IMG/VR virus record: IMGVR_UViG_3300032046_000032
Span: 1-53,765 of that record
Length of the DNA: 53,765 nucleotides
Direction: 5' to 3' (one strand)
Source of the DNA: a virus
Positions 9,515 to 17,311 of the stretch are shown piece by piece. The number at the start of each line of letters is the position of its first letter. The stretch's first letter is position 1. The notes beneath the pieces are model-generated. The model saw only the letters and a list, made by a program, of their open reading frames with translations. It made no database searches and was not told the origin of the DNA. A program made the position numbers and the translations under genes.

Positions 9515-9775
9515 CTTCGGTCTCAGGATGTTCTCCAGCCCGCATCGTGAAGGAAGATGCGGGCTTATTTTTTGCATGAATGCCGCCAATTCTACACGTT
9601 TGCTAAGTACCCAGACAAACCCGGATCCGTGTCTGTAGGAATGACCACCAAACGTACGTTTGAGGACGTCCAACTCGATCTCCTTGGTAGTAAACACTTG
9701 TAACTGAGGGTACTTGCCTCGGTAAAGATAGGCGTGTCCTCGTTCGAGTACAATGTCTCGCGCGGTCTCTATCAT
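9491..9775 (-). CDS. LAGLIDADG-like protein lacking the LAGLIDADG helix
   Basis: 94 residues. The body (YPQLQVFTTKEIELDVLKR, FGGHSYRHGSGFVWVLSKR, ELAAFMQKISPHL) follows the pattern of single-motif LAGLIDADG homing endonucleases downstream of their catalytic helix. The N-terminus reads MIETARDIVLERGHAYLYRG instead of the usual GxxxGEG-type helix, so nuclease activity is doubtful. It starts 4 bases after the polymerase stop and its 3' end overlaps both the late terminator and the last codons of the holin gene. Compare the intact relative at 15037-15426. Confidence 0.55.
   Translation of the reverse strand: MIETARDIVLERGHAYLYRGKYPQLQVFTTKEIELDVLKRTFGGHSYRHGSGFVWVLSKRVELAAFMQKISPHLPSRCGLENILRPKLLELGLI
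9537..9573 (+). terminator. Rho-independent terminator of the late operon
   Basis: A 10-bp GC-rich stem (AGCCCGCATC / GATGCGGGCT) with a 9-base loop is followed by TATTTTTTT. It works for rightward transcription only. It lies inside the 3' part of the oppositely oriented gene 9491-9775. Confidence 0.9.
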
Positions 9776-9779
9776 ATTG

Positions 9780-12179
9780 TCACCATTCCGTCACGAAGTC
9801 TTCCGTCGCTTCATGGAATGTCCACTCAGTGCCTTGTCTAACCCAACACTCACCACCAAACCAGTATTTACGAATCTCGACATCCACCTTCCAGGGGACG
9901 CCCGGAAGGTGCTTCTCACCCATTTGAACCATCACCCGTTGCATGTCTTCAGCCTGCTTGAATAACTCAGGATGGCTTTCAGGTGTGTCTGTCATATTAC
10001 CGTCGACTTCGGCCATGTTACTGTCGTGGACTGTCAACACCATAGGAATATGGTAGTCACGCTGGAGCACTATAAGGGACTTCAAGGTCAGGTCTGACGC
10101 TGTACCCGCAATAACCGCGTGTACACAGGCCTTACGTGCATCGTCCAGGTTCTCACGTGTGAGGAGCTTGTAGTGCCTTCTGCGATGGAAAACGTTCTCA
10201 ACCCAACCCACCGTCTTCATTTGTACAAGCTGCGCACGCTTCCAAGCTAGCATCGTGGGCATACTTCTGTTATAGTCTACGACGAACTGATGTGCAACGT
10301 GTAGTGGCAAGCCAGCGTCCTGCGCAAAGGAATACTCAGTACCGCCGTACATGTAGGAGAAGTTAAACATCTTGCACAGGGCCCTCTGCGCCTTCGTATA
10401 GTCATCGCCGTACATTGCCTTGGCAACTTCGGAGTGTAAGTCGCGGTCATGCTGGTAGGCGTCGATCAGGAATGGTTCATTACTATAATACGCCATCGTA
10501 CGCAACTCCGCTTGCGAAAAGTCCGCGACTATGAGGACTTTGCCAGGCCCTGCTACATACATATGTCGAATGAGCGCGCCTGCCCAGTCATCAGGCCGTG
10601 GTATCGTTTGGAGCGCCGGGTTCCTAATTGACAAGCGGCCAACTTCAGTGCCATTAATCAGGACTGTTCCGTGAACTCTGCTATCGCTATCTCGCATAAC
10701 GCGCACATTGTCAACGTACGACGTCTTCAACTTATTCACGCGACGGTAATCACCGATGACCTCTATTATTGGGTGACGGCCTTTCAACTTATCCAAAGCC
10801 TCTGCACCCGTTGACCTCGGTTTCACATGCACGCTTTTAAGGAGCGGGAGGCCTATCTCGTCATACAATACACGGGCGAGCTGTACCGGTGATGCAGGAT
10901 TGAGGTCTGGGTGCCCGGAAAGCTCGATGAGCTTTCCGCGTGCCGCGTCGGCACGTTCTGTAAGTAACCTACCCGCCTCTTCCATCTGTGTCTCGTCGAC
11001 CGCTAACCCCAGGAGCTCCATATCTCTGAACGCTCTCGAAGCTTCCATGATGGGCTTCAGGAAGGGTTCTTCATACTGACCCTCAGCTCGTAGCCGAGCT
11101 TCGAATATCTCCCGTAGTTTCAAAGTAACTGCCACATCAAGTACGCCGTATTCTGCAAGCGCTTCAAAAGGTATCTTGGAGTACTTGTCGTTACGTGATG
11201 TCAAGTACTGCCCAATAAGCACCTCTTCATAATCGGGCAGACCGAACTCCAACTTTGCGATGGGCTTCAACCCTAGCGGGAAGGTCTCGTCGAGCACATA
11301 CTGTGCTAGCATCGTATCGAAGTCAAGTGCAACATCGACATCTAAGTGGGATTTCAGAAAGACGCAGTCAAACTTCCCGTTGTGAGCAGCTGTAAGTACA
11401 CGCCGAAAGAAAGCCTCCAGCACAGGGCCTGTGCCAGGTTCGTCGTACAACAGAGCATCGTCAACAACAACACCGAAGCTCTGATCCCAGCACATCTGCA
11501 GCATCAAAATGGGGTCGCGTGCCTTAGATACGGAGTCGCACCACTGGACCTGATCTGTTTCGAGATCGAATGCGGTCCAAGCATTGTCGGGGCACCCTGC
11601 AAGAATCTTCTTGAGATCCTTGAGGTCCCTCGCGACAACCACTTCGGGGTCAAACCCCAAGCGGAGTGAAGGACCTGCGATCGTCGAGGCCACCTCGGCT
11701 AGGAACACATTCGCTTCGGCCGCCTTCCTTAGAACATAAGCAGGATGCCAAGCAGGCTTCAGCCAATGCGTTTTGTCCCACTGAATCCATGCACTCTTGT
11801 GGGTAAAGGGTATGCCCAGCACTTCACAGGCTGTCTTGCCTAGGGTCATGATCGGCCCACTTGTCGCTCGAAGCTCAGCGACAAGTCGATCGCGACAGCA
11901 TACAAGCTCATTGTCATGCGGTGTGCGGTTATCCGGGGGCCTGCACAATACAGCGTTCGTCCGGTAAGTGTCCAGAGGATCACTACCTGCTTCCGCGATA
12001 GCAATGTCTAGAAGTTGCCCAGCCATCCCGACAAAGGGTTTACCCAGTTCAACTTCAGTAGCACCTGGCGCTTCACCCACACAAACTAACGCCGCGTCGT
12101 ACCTTCCTGAGGGAGGTACGAAAGGCTCGTCCTTCAGCGTACATAAGTTGCACTTAGCGTGCAAGGCCTTAGGTTTCAT
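9780..12179 (-). CDS. Uracil-DNA glycosylase (family 4) / family A DNA polymerase fusion
   Basis: 799 residues. Residues 1-190 form a family 4 UDG: CNLC at 10-13, motif GEAPGATEVELGKPFVGMAG, CRPPDNRTP and CC as the other Fe-S cysteines, and the HPAYVLR motif. Residues about 205-390 form a 3'-5' exonuclease with intact ExoI (AFDLETD), ExoII (HNGKFD) and ExoIII (YGVLDVAVT). The rest is a Pol I-type polymerase: motif A VADFSQAELR, motif B RALCKMFNFSYMYG with Phe at the nucleotide-selectivity position, and motif C TVHDSNMAEV, where the usual HDE is HDS. It is the replicative polymerase; the UDG part could remove or sense uracil. The start overlaps the stop of 12176-12424. Confidence 0.93.
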   Translation of the reverse strand: MKPKALHAKCNLCTLKDEPFVPPSGRYDAALVCVGEAPGATEVELGKPFVGMAGQLLDIAIAEAGSDPLDTYRTNAVLCRPPDNRTPHDNELVCCRDRLVAELRATSGPIMTLGKTACEVLGIPFTHKSAWIQWDKTHWLKPAWHPAYVLRKAAEANVFLAEVASTIAGPSLRLGFDPEVVVARDLKDLKKILAGCPDNAWTAFDLETDQVQWCDSVSKARDPILMLQMCWDQSFGVVVDDALLYDEPGTGPVLEAFFRRVLTAAHNGKFDCVFLKSHLDVDVALDFDTMLAQYVLDETFPLGLKPIAKLEFGLPDYEEVLIGQYLTSRNDKYSKIPFEALAEYGVLDVAVTLKLREIFEARLRAEGQYEEPFLKPIMEASRAFRDMELLGLAVDETQMEEAGRLLTERADAARGKLIELSGHPDLNPASPVQLARVLYDEIGLPLLKSVHVKPRSTGAEALDKLKGRHPIIEVIGDYRRVNKLKTSYVDNVRVMRDSDSRVHGTVLINGTEVGRLSIRNPALQTIPRPDDWAGALIRHMYVAGPGKVLIVADFSQAELRTMAYYSNEPFLIDAYQHDRDLHSEVAKAMYGDDYTKAQRALCKMFNFSYMYGGTEYSFAQDAGLPLHVAHQFVVDYNRSMPTMLAWKRAQLVQMKTVGWVENVFHRRRHYKLLTRENLDDARKACVHAVIAGTASDLTLKSLIVLQRDYHIPMVLTVHDSNMAEVDGNMTDTPESHPELFKQAEDMQRVMVQMGEKHLPGVPWKVDVEIRKYWFGGECWVRQGTEWTFHEATEDFVTEW

Positions 12180-12424
12180 GGTTTGACCTTTGAGAGTACG
12201 ACTAGCCCAGGTGTTCTTACCCAGCCGAATGCTTCCAGTTGCTCGACGGCCGCAGTGGGCACGACCAGCCGGACAGCAGGAACTTTCATCGCGAACGCGA
12301 TAGCGATAAGCTCATCTAGCCGCTCGATATCTCCCTCAAGAATAATTGCAGAGCCCGACTCACGCTCGATGCATAGAATGCCCTCGACTTCTTTCGTGAG
12401 CTGGTTCTTCAGTATCACATGCAT
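12176..12424 (-). CDS. Hypothetical protein in que/polymerase operon
   Basis: 82 residues, alpha/beta pattern (EGILCIERESGSAIILEGD, VPAVRLVVPTAAVEQLEAFGW, LVVLSKVKP). The spacing faintly recalls the end of a GNAT acetyltransferase fold, but it is far too short to call one. Both ends overlap neighbours (the dpdA-like stop upstream, the polymerase start downstream), so it is translated as part of the operon. Confidence 0.6.
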   Translation of the reverse strand: MHVILKNQLTKEVEGILCIERESGSAIILEGDIERLDELIAIAFAMKVPAVRLVVPTAAVEQLEAFGWVRTPGLVVLSKVKP

Positions 12425-13122
12425 GCTAGGATCGCCTCGAGGTTCAGCTCTATACGCTCCAGGGGGATAGGAGCATCCCAGTCCAAAGAAGCGTGCCCGC
12501 TATGCAACGCCATACTGTGCTGAGCGTAGGCAATGGGGGCTCCAGAATCAACGCCCCTAACAGGCATTTGCATTGCCTTGATATGACTGAGCTCTCGAAG
12601 AGGATCTTCATAGAAGCCTAGCAAGTGAATGTCATACTTTCGAGTGAGCCCTAAGTCGTGGATAAGTCTCAAGGCGTGTGCTCTGCCGCCAGCAAGCGCT
12701 TCGTAGCGCTTAGCTATACCAATGGAGCGCCCACCTATCTCTTCAAGCTGTTGCAAGCATGCGGACCACTCACCCCAGGTCTTGCCTTGGGGGATTAGCA
12801 TACGCTTGCAAGGCGGAACGAAATGGGCAGCATCCCAAGTAGCTCTGGCGGTTGCAGGTCCGTCATCCAACACGTCGGGCATACAGATCTCATCCGCATC
12901 GACCCTCTCAGCGGCTGCAAGAACTTGGCCAAACGGAAGACCTGCATGCTCTGCCGCCCCGTTGTCGACAATGATAAAGTCGCCGCGTTCGTGTGCACGC
13001 GCATAGAACCTTACGTAGTCAGAGTCGTCGCCGGCATACTGACTCAGGACCATGTGGTACGAGAGTCTATACTGAAGCACAAGGGTGGACGCCCACAGGG
13101 GCGCGATTAGTGCGAACTTCAT
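12415..13122 (-). CDS. dpdA: DpdA-like 7-deazaguanine DNA transglycosylase
   Basis: 235 residues. Motifs IIVDNGAAEHAG, DEICMPDVLDDGPAT, RMLIPQGKTWGEW and GVDSGAPIAYAQ match phage DpdA proteins, a branch of the tRNA-guanine transglycosylase TIM-barrel family. These replace guanine in DNA with preQ0 or a derivative. The Asp residues in DNGA and GVDSG are the catalytic candidates. There is no Cys-rich zinc site of tRNA TGT. It overlaps folE by ATGA and sits with queC, queD and queE, which supplies the substrate. No QueF or amidotransferase partner is present, so preQ0 itself is the likely base. Confidence 0.8.
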   Translation of the reverse strand: MKFALIAPLWASTLVLQYRLSYHMVLSQYAGDDSDYVRFYARAHERGDFIIVDNGAAEHAGLPFGQVLAAAERVDADEICMPDVLDDGPATARATWDAAHFVPPCKRMLIPQGKTWGEWSACLQQLEEIGGRSIGIAKRYEALAGGRAHALRLIHDLGLTRKYDIHLLGFYEDPLRELSHIKAMQMPVRGVDSGAPIAYAQHSMALHSGHASLDWDAPIPLERIELNLEAILACM

Positions 13123-13718
13123 TTTGTCAATCCTGACAGGACGAGGAACTCCTGACGGGCTTCTGACGCCGTTAAGTAGACACCACGCATCTCGGAAGTA
13201 CGCATGACAGCGTTATGTTCGTTCACTCCACGACATGACATACAGGTGTGTACGGCTTCAACAACTACCGCGACGCCCATTGCTTTGAGGTTATGCTTCA
13301 AGAAAGAAGCAATGTCTCTCGTTAACTGTTCCTGCACTGAAGGACGCTTAGCGTACCAATGTACTAGACGGGGTATTTTACTCACGCCGACCTGCAACTC
13401 GTTTGGAATATAGCCGACGTGACACTTACCATAGTACGAAAACAGGTGATGCCGGCATATCGAGCTAAACTCGATGCCTGCAACAACAATCATCTGGTTC
13501 GCGACAGCAGGGAATGTCGTGAACTTGAACGGCATCTCCGTCTCCGGCCTGAACTCAAGCATCGCTGCCAGCCAGCGTTCCGCCGTTCGGTATGCAGAGT
13601 CATCCCAGCACTCGTTGCCGAAGATATCCTGTAGCATGATCTCTAAAGCTTGGACGCTGTCAATATCAATTGGAGTATACTCTCTCTCTATGTCATGATT
13701 GTTCGAAGGACCGGTCAT
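13119..13718 (-). CDS. folE: GTP cyclohydrolase I
   Basis: 199 residues from ATG 13718, chosen because AAAGGAG lies 7 bases upstream and the ATG overlaps the preceding stop (ATGA). FolE signatures: SSICRHHLFSYYGKCHVGYIP-like strand with the zinc Cys and His, VGVSKIPRLVHWYAKRPSVQE, and EAVHTCMSCRGV with the third zinc Cys. It converts GTP to dihydroneopterin triphosphate, the first step toward preQ0. The family is usually about 180-220 residues, so this is full length. Confidence 0.95.
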   Translation of the reverse strand: MTGPSNNHDIEREYTPIDIDSVQALEIMLQDIFGNECWDDSAYRTAERWLAAMLEFRPETEMPFKFTTFPAVANQMIVVAGIEFSSICRHHLFSYYGKCHVGYIPNELQVGVSKIPRLVHWYAKRPSVQEQLTRDIASFLKHNLKAMGVAVVVEAVHTCMSCRGVNEHNAVMRTSEMRGVYLTASEARQEFLVLSGLTK

Positions 13719-13930
13719 TGGTGCTCCTTTCTCCATATTATGATTGTTCGAATGTTAAAGCATATCAAAACGACTTGTAGGCTAACTACAGCCCAGGACG
13801 TGGGTGTGATGGTCAAAGCCCAAGTCATAAAGACAACGCTGGACACCATGTACACATACATCGCGGCCATGCGATGGCGCGCCAGCAACCATGTACCTAC
13901 TAAGCTTAATCCCGCGCCGAGCCAGTCCAT
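13715..13930 (-). CDS. Small membrane protein (PnuC-like fold resemblance)
   Basis: 71 residues with three hydrophobic segments (about 3-18, 24-42 and 44-62) ending IRTIIIWRKEHQ. The pattern WLGAGLSLVGTWLLARHR and VSLQVVLICFNIRTI resembles a half-size PnuC-type vitamin transporter. It lies between queE and folE with stop/start overlaps on both sides, so a role in precursor uptake is possible but only inferred from position. Confidence 0.6.
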   Translation of the reverse strand: MDWLGAGLSLVGTWLLARHRMAAMYVYMVSSVVFMTWALTITPTSWAVVSLQVVLICFNIRTIIIWRKEHQ

Positions 13931-14571
13931 TACTTCACACCGATCCTAAACTGTAATCTGTCGCCGTAGCGCCAGTCGGGATGTTTGTTAAGCCAGGATA
14001 GCGCCTTTACAATATGCTCCTGCGAAGGCGGCGTGCCCTCAGGCATCAAGGTACATATAGGGGCTCTTCGTGACACCACGGCAACCTCCTGCATAACCTT
14101 CTCAACGAGGTGCACGTCAAGGATGTCGTCCACAACCCACTTGACCTCAAAAGCCTGTACTTGGATGTCCTTCGGAGCGGCATACTTAAGGCGCTCCTTC
14201 GGGGACCAAGTTATAAAGTCCGGAGTGCGAACGCCTTTCAGCGAGTTCTGTCCCGATGTCTCGAGCTGAATGCGAAAGTCGTGGCTCCACAAAGATTGAC
14301 CTGCGTCACGAAGTTCGACGAACAACTTGTCGAGGTCGTATAGCGTAGGTTCGCCGCCTGTCACGACCACCAAAGGTCTAATAGGCTTGCAGGTGGCAAG
14401 TATCTCGTCGACTGTCATTTGCTTGCCACCTTTAGTCCAGGTGTACTTGGTGTCACACCATGTACAGCCTACGGAACATCCTTGGAGACGGATAAAGGTT
14501 GCAGGTGTGCCTGCTAGTACACCTTCTCCTTGGATTGACTGGAATATTTCGTTCACGGAATACGTAGTCAT
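13930..14571 (-). CDS. queE: 7-carboxy-7-deazaguanine synthase (radical SAM)
   Basis: 213 residues from ATG 14571, which has AGGAGG four bases upstream. Radical SAM cluster motif is GCSVGCTWCDTKYTW (CxxxCxxC type, with the QueE-typical extra spacing), preceded by FQSIQGEGVLAGTPATFIRL and followed by VVVTGGEPTLYDL, LETSGQ and FRIQ strands. It converts 6-carboxy-tetrahydropterin to 7-carboxy-7-deazaguanine. A pseudoknot-like RNA abuts its ribosome binding site (see separate entry). Confidence 0.95.
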   Translation of the reverse strand: MTTYSVNEIFQSIQGEGVLAGTPATFIRLQGCSVGCTWCDTKYTWTKGGKQMTVDEILATCKPIRPLVVVTGGEPTLYDLDKLFVELRDAGQSLWSHDFRIQLETSGQNSLKGVRTPDFITWSPKERLKYAAPKDIQVQAFEVKWVVDDILDVHLVEKVMQEVAVVSRRAPICTLMPEGTPPSQEHIVKALSWLNKHPDWRYGDRLQFRIGVK

Positions 14572-14575
14572 AAGG

Positions 14576-14625
14576 CCTCCTGGGGGCAAGCAGGTACTGC
14601 CTCGCCCCTGTGTAAGTGCACCTGC
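14576..14625 (-). promoter_or_regulatory. H-type pseudoknot abutting queE ribosome binding site
   Basis: On the minus strand, GCAGGT (14625-14620) pairs with ACCTGC (14595-14590), and GGGGC (14608-14604), inside that loop, pairs with GCCCC (14587-14583). This is a classical crossed pseudoknot. Its last strand touches AGGAGG at 14581-14576, and its first base is the last base of the upstream TAG stop. Ribosomes finishing the upstream gene would unfold it, so coupling or a translational switch is plausible. Confidence 0.55.
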
Positions 14626-14993
14626 TACTTCTTCAGTGGCACAGTCTCGAACTTGATTTGCGGAACCTTCGGCGCGTCAGGATTGACGTGCGTCTCCAAC
14701 AGCTCGTCTTTCCAGTTCGCAATAGCATTACCGTCCTTGTCGACATCGCGGCGTTGGAGATACAGCTTCGGATTGCGAAGAATCGGTCGGATAGGCAAGA
14801 TGTGGTTCTTCGAATAAGCGGCAATGCTTGCGCTCACTGAAGCGGGTTTCCGACCGATCTCGCTACTGTCAACTTCGGCCATGAAGAAGCCAGTGTTCAG
14901 GAAGGCCGTAACGATCGGTCCGATCACGCCACCGCGTGAAGACAGGACGCCTTGCGCTTCAACGGCGTCTGGATCAACCTGCAGGAATTTCAT
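14625..14993 (-). CDS. Hypothetical protein between endonuclease and queE
   Basis: 122 residues, unrecognised. The N-terminal half has a hydrophobic strand-helix pattern (GGVIGPIVTAFLNTGFFMAEVD); the C-terminal half is Lys/Pro-rich (NPDAPKVPQIKFETVPLKK). The ribosome binding site is GAAGGAACAAA before ATG 14993. Its stop forms the start of the queE leader pseudoknot. Position inside the que cluster hints at a DNA-modification link but nothing in the sequence proves it. Confidence 0.6.
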   Translation of the reverse strand: MKFLQVDPDAVEAQGVLSSRGGVIGPIVTAFLNTGFFMAEVDSSEIGRKPASVSASIAAYSKNHILPIRPILRNPKLYLQRRDVDKDGNAIANWKDELLETHVNPDAPKVPQIKFETVPLKK

Positions 14994-15036
14994 TTTGTTC
15001 CTTCTCTTTCTCTAGATAATCGATAGCCAGTTTGCA

Positions 15037-15426
15037 CTAGCTAGGGTGGTTCGCCGCTTGTATCATGCCGGCGAGTTCATAACGACGAGCAACCCAATCG
15101 GCTGGAATGGGATGTCCCGAAGTACCCATAAGATTGGTCATTTCGAGCGCCCAGAGGGCACGTTGCTTCTTAACGACTAAGAAAGGCAGAATAGAGCTCA
15201 GGATCTCAGCGGCCTTCTTACCGCCCCACTTGAGATTAGTAACCCTACTACCGCCAGGATGCATCGTGCCGCCATGCATCTGTTGGATAGCCTTGAGGAT
15301 GGTTTGATCGTTCTGCGAGATGACTACTGAAGGCATCGGCACCGAACTCGTTCTATCTACCGTCACGCACCCTTCGCCCTCGAAGAATCCTGCAATCCAT
15401 TCATCAGTAATATGGTACTCAGGCAT
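15037..15426 (-). CDS. LAGLIDADG homing endonuclease (single motif)
   Basis: 129 residues from ATG 15426. The catalytic helix is WIAGFFEGEGCVTVDR at residues about 9-24, followed by PSVVISQNDQTILKAIQQ and AAEILSSILPFLVVKKQRAL, standard for single-motif homodimeric enzymes. It sits as a free-standing gene, its start overlapping the previous gene by 8 bases with AGGAGG inside that gene. Such enzymes spread themselves by cutting DNA lacking the insertion. Confidence 0.85.
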   Translation of the reverse strand: MPEYHITDEWIAGFFEGEGCVTVDRTSSVPMPSVVISQNDQTILKAIQQMHGGTMHPGGSRVTNLKWGGKKAAEILSSILPFLVVKKQRALWALEMTNLMGTSGHPIPADWVARRYELAGMIQAANHPS

Positions 15427-15679
15427 GCTCCTCCTTTTTAAGGTAATCAATGGCTAACTGTGCGTAACCCTGTATGTCACGCCAGCCGTCAACCTTAGCT
15501 GGGTTGCCTAACAACCGGATGGCTTTGTTAAAGACCATCACTAGTGGGAACCATAGCGCAGGGAAGGCCTTGTGCAAGTTCAGTAACGGTTCCCAGAACT
15601 GCTGTAAGAACTCACCCGTGGTACGCCAGGCGTCTGCGTATTCGGCGTTACGCTCTTCAACGAGCTTCTTAACGTCCAT
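15419..15679 (-). CDS. Conserved phage protein, Nmad1/MazG-like resemblance
   Basis: 86 residues from ATG 15679 (AGGAGGTGCTG upstream). The pattern KLVEERNAEYADAWRTTG, VFNKAIRLLGNP, DGWRDIQGYAQLAIDYLKK resembles all-alpha phage proteins distantly like MazG pyrophosphohydrolases or Nmad1 (nucleotide modification associated). The Glu-rich metal site is not complete, so an enzymatic role is uncertain. Confidence 0.55.
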   Translation of the reverse strand: MDVKKLVEERNAEYADAWRTTGEFLQQFWEPLLNLHKAFPALWFPLVMVFNKAIRLLGNPAKVDGWRDIQGYAQLAIDYLKKEEHA

Positions 15680-15689
15680 CAGCACCTCC

Positions 15690-15992
15690 TTATCCTTGCC
15701 GCAGGTACGCGGCAGCTTTCTCAAGTAAGATAGGGTCATCCTGAAAGAGGCCGATAGCCGTATTACAGGCAGGACAGAGAAGACTACGTATAGCTCCTGT
15801 ACCATGATCGTGATCGACTACGAACTGCTTCCTAAAGTACGACTGGTCGCGACCGCAGATCGCGCACTTGCCATTCTGCTTAATAAACAGTGCAGTATAC
15901 TCGTCGGGTGTAATCCCATACAATCGTTTGAGATTCGACCGCCGGTGAGCAGCTCGCCCTTGAGGTGTCTTGTAATACGGCTTCTTGGTCAT
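15690..15992 (-). CDS. HNH endonuclease, recombination endonuclease VII family
   Basis: 100 residues. YGITPDEYTALFIKQNGKCAIC-type start, zinc cysteines CAICGR and CPACN, the DHDHGTGAIRSLLC active-site strand and FQDDPILLEKAAAYL tail match the endonuclease VII family. It may act as a junction or homing endonuclease. Its ATG overlaps the queD stop (ATGA) and it ends 11 bases before the next start. Confidence 0.88.
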   Translation of the reverse strand: MTKKPYYKTPQGRAAHRRSNLKRLYGITPDEYTALFIKQNGKCAICGRDQSYFRKQFVVDHDHGTGAIRSLLCPACNTAIGLFQDDPILLEKAAAYLRQG

Positions 15993-16432
15993 TCAGCCTC
16001 GTATACGTACGTAGCAGTACTCTTTGGTGTTTCATTTACAGTGATGACAAGTTCGTTGCGGGCACATCCATATATTGTAGCCCGTAAATCCGTGAAGACT
16101 TCGTGCCACAGAAACCTAGCGAGAAACTCGGCTGTTGATGCAGGCGCGTCTAGCAGGAACGCGTCGCCGCGTGCCTGCGCCACCACCGCGTAAGGGTCGA
16201 GGGCATTATGGTTACTTCGTGACACGATGTACCGATGGTCGATCGAGTCAACAATTGGCTTCACAATTTTGTCCAGTTCACCGTAATCGATGAGCATCCC
16301 ATCTCCCGGAAGGATCTTGCCAGCGTACGCGACGACGACTTCGTAATTATGGCCGTGGAGCCGGCCACATTTGGGGTGACCCTCAATTCGGTGAGCTGCA
16401 CAGAATGAATACTTACGTGTTATCGTGTACAT
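15989..16432 (-). CDS. queD: 6-carboxy-5,6,7,8-tetrahydropterin synthase
   Basis: 147 residues from ATG 16432 (GGAGG five bases upstream), sharing one base with the queC stop (TAATG). Zinc histidines are in FCAAHRI and GRLHGHNYEV, with the catalytic Cys in HPKCGRLHGH; MLIDYGELDKIVKPIVDSIDHRYI and PASTAEFLARFL complete the family pattern. It converts the FolE product to 6-carboxytetrahydropterin. Confidence 0.93.
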   Translation of the reverse strand: MYTITRKYSFCAAHRIEGHPKCGRLHGHNYEVVVAYAGKILPGDGMLIDYGELDKIVKPIVDSIDHRYIVSRSNHNALDPYAVVAQARGDAFLLDAPASTAEFLARFLWHEVFTDLRATIYGCARNELVITVNETPKSTATYVYEAE

Positions 16433-17166
16433 TAGAGCCTCCACATTTTCCTAACGCAGCCATCCCAGTCAACAGGAACGCGGTACGGAACAGGGTCGAC
16501 GACACCATTATGCTTGAACGCTTCGATACGCTCGATGCAAGTTGGACACTCGCCGCACTGTAAGTAACCTCCGTTGCTAATGCCTACAGGTGAGTAGCAA
16601 GACCACGTTAGATGAAGAGGCGCCCACAGCTCCAACGCGCGCTTACAAACGTCAGCCTTCGACATCCAGATAAACGGGAACAGCAGGCGAACTTCATGAT
16701 ACGAGCCGACATAGACTGCGTTCGCCATGGCCCCGAGGAATTCCGGCGTGCAGTCCGGGTAAGCAAAATTATGGGCATCTTCCCCGTGCATACCGGCGTA
16801 GACGTACTGCGCCTTATGCGTGATGGCAATCGTTGTCGCGATGCTCAGCAGGTTCGCGTTACGGAAAGGGGCAACTGTGGGTGACGGTCCCACCGCTTGA
16901 CCCATCTCTTGATAGGTCAAGTGGGGCATCGTACCTTCGCCCATCAGAGCGGAGTTAGCACCCGTGAAGATACGTGGCAGTTCGACAACGACGTGTTCAG
17001 CATGGAACCATTCTGCAAGTTCCTTCGCAGCGTTCATCTCAGCCTGTTGATGTAAGCTACCGTAGCCTGCTGTTACGGCAACAAGTTCGTTGCAACCGTC
17101 TGCTCGTGCTTGTTCTGCGACGGTGCAAGAATCCATGCCGCCAGAAAGTAATACAATTGCCTTCAT
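16432..17166 (-). CDS. queC: 7-cyano-7-deazaguanine synthase
   Basis: 244 residues from ATG 17166 (AAAGGAGCTCT upstream). The N-type PP-loop SGGMDSCT is at residues about 8-15; zinc cysteines are in SCYSP and LQCGECPTCIER near the C-terminus. It makes preQ0 from 7-carboxy-7-deazaguanine, ATP and ammonia. There is no glutamine amidotransferase extension. The reading frame stays open another 80 codons upstream into the HNH gene, but there is no ribosome binding site supporting a longer protein. Confidence 0.94.
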   Translation of the reverse strand: MKAIVLLSGGMDSCTVAEQARADGCNELVAVTAGYGSLHQQAEMNAAKELAEWFHAEHVVVELPRIFTGANSALMGEGTMPHLTYQEMGQAVGPSPTVAPFRNANLLSIATTIAITHKAQYVYAGMHGEDAHNFAYPDCTPEFLGAMANAVYVGSYHEVRLLFPFIWMSKADVCKRALELWAPLHLTWSCYSPVGISNGGYLQCGECPTCIERIEAFKHNGVVDPVPYRVPVDWDGCVRKMWRL

Positions 17167-17311
17167 AGAGCTCCTTTCTTTGGTAGTTAGTGAAAGTGTT
17201 ACTTGTACACTCGGTGTCATAGCTGCGGACACAAACGTCGGAGTTTCGAACATCAGAACCTCACTAGTTGAGCGTCGCAGAGACATGGGATATGCGGTTG
17301 TCAGACAGATG

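Noticed and set aside
14576-14625. Known preQ1 riboswitch class I, II or III at queE
   Set aside because: The conserved loop sequences of those classes are not recognisable; only the pseudoknot topology is similar.
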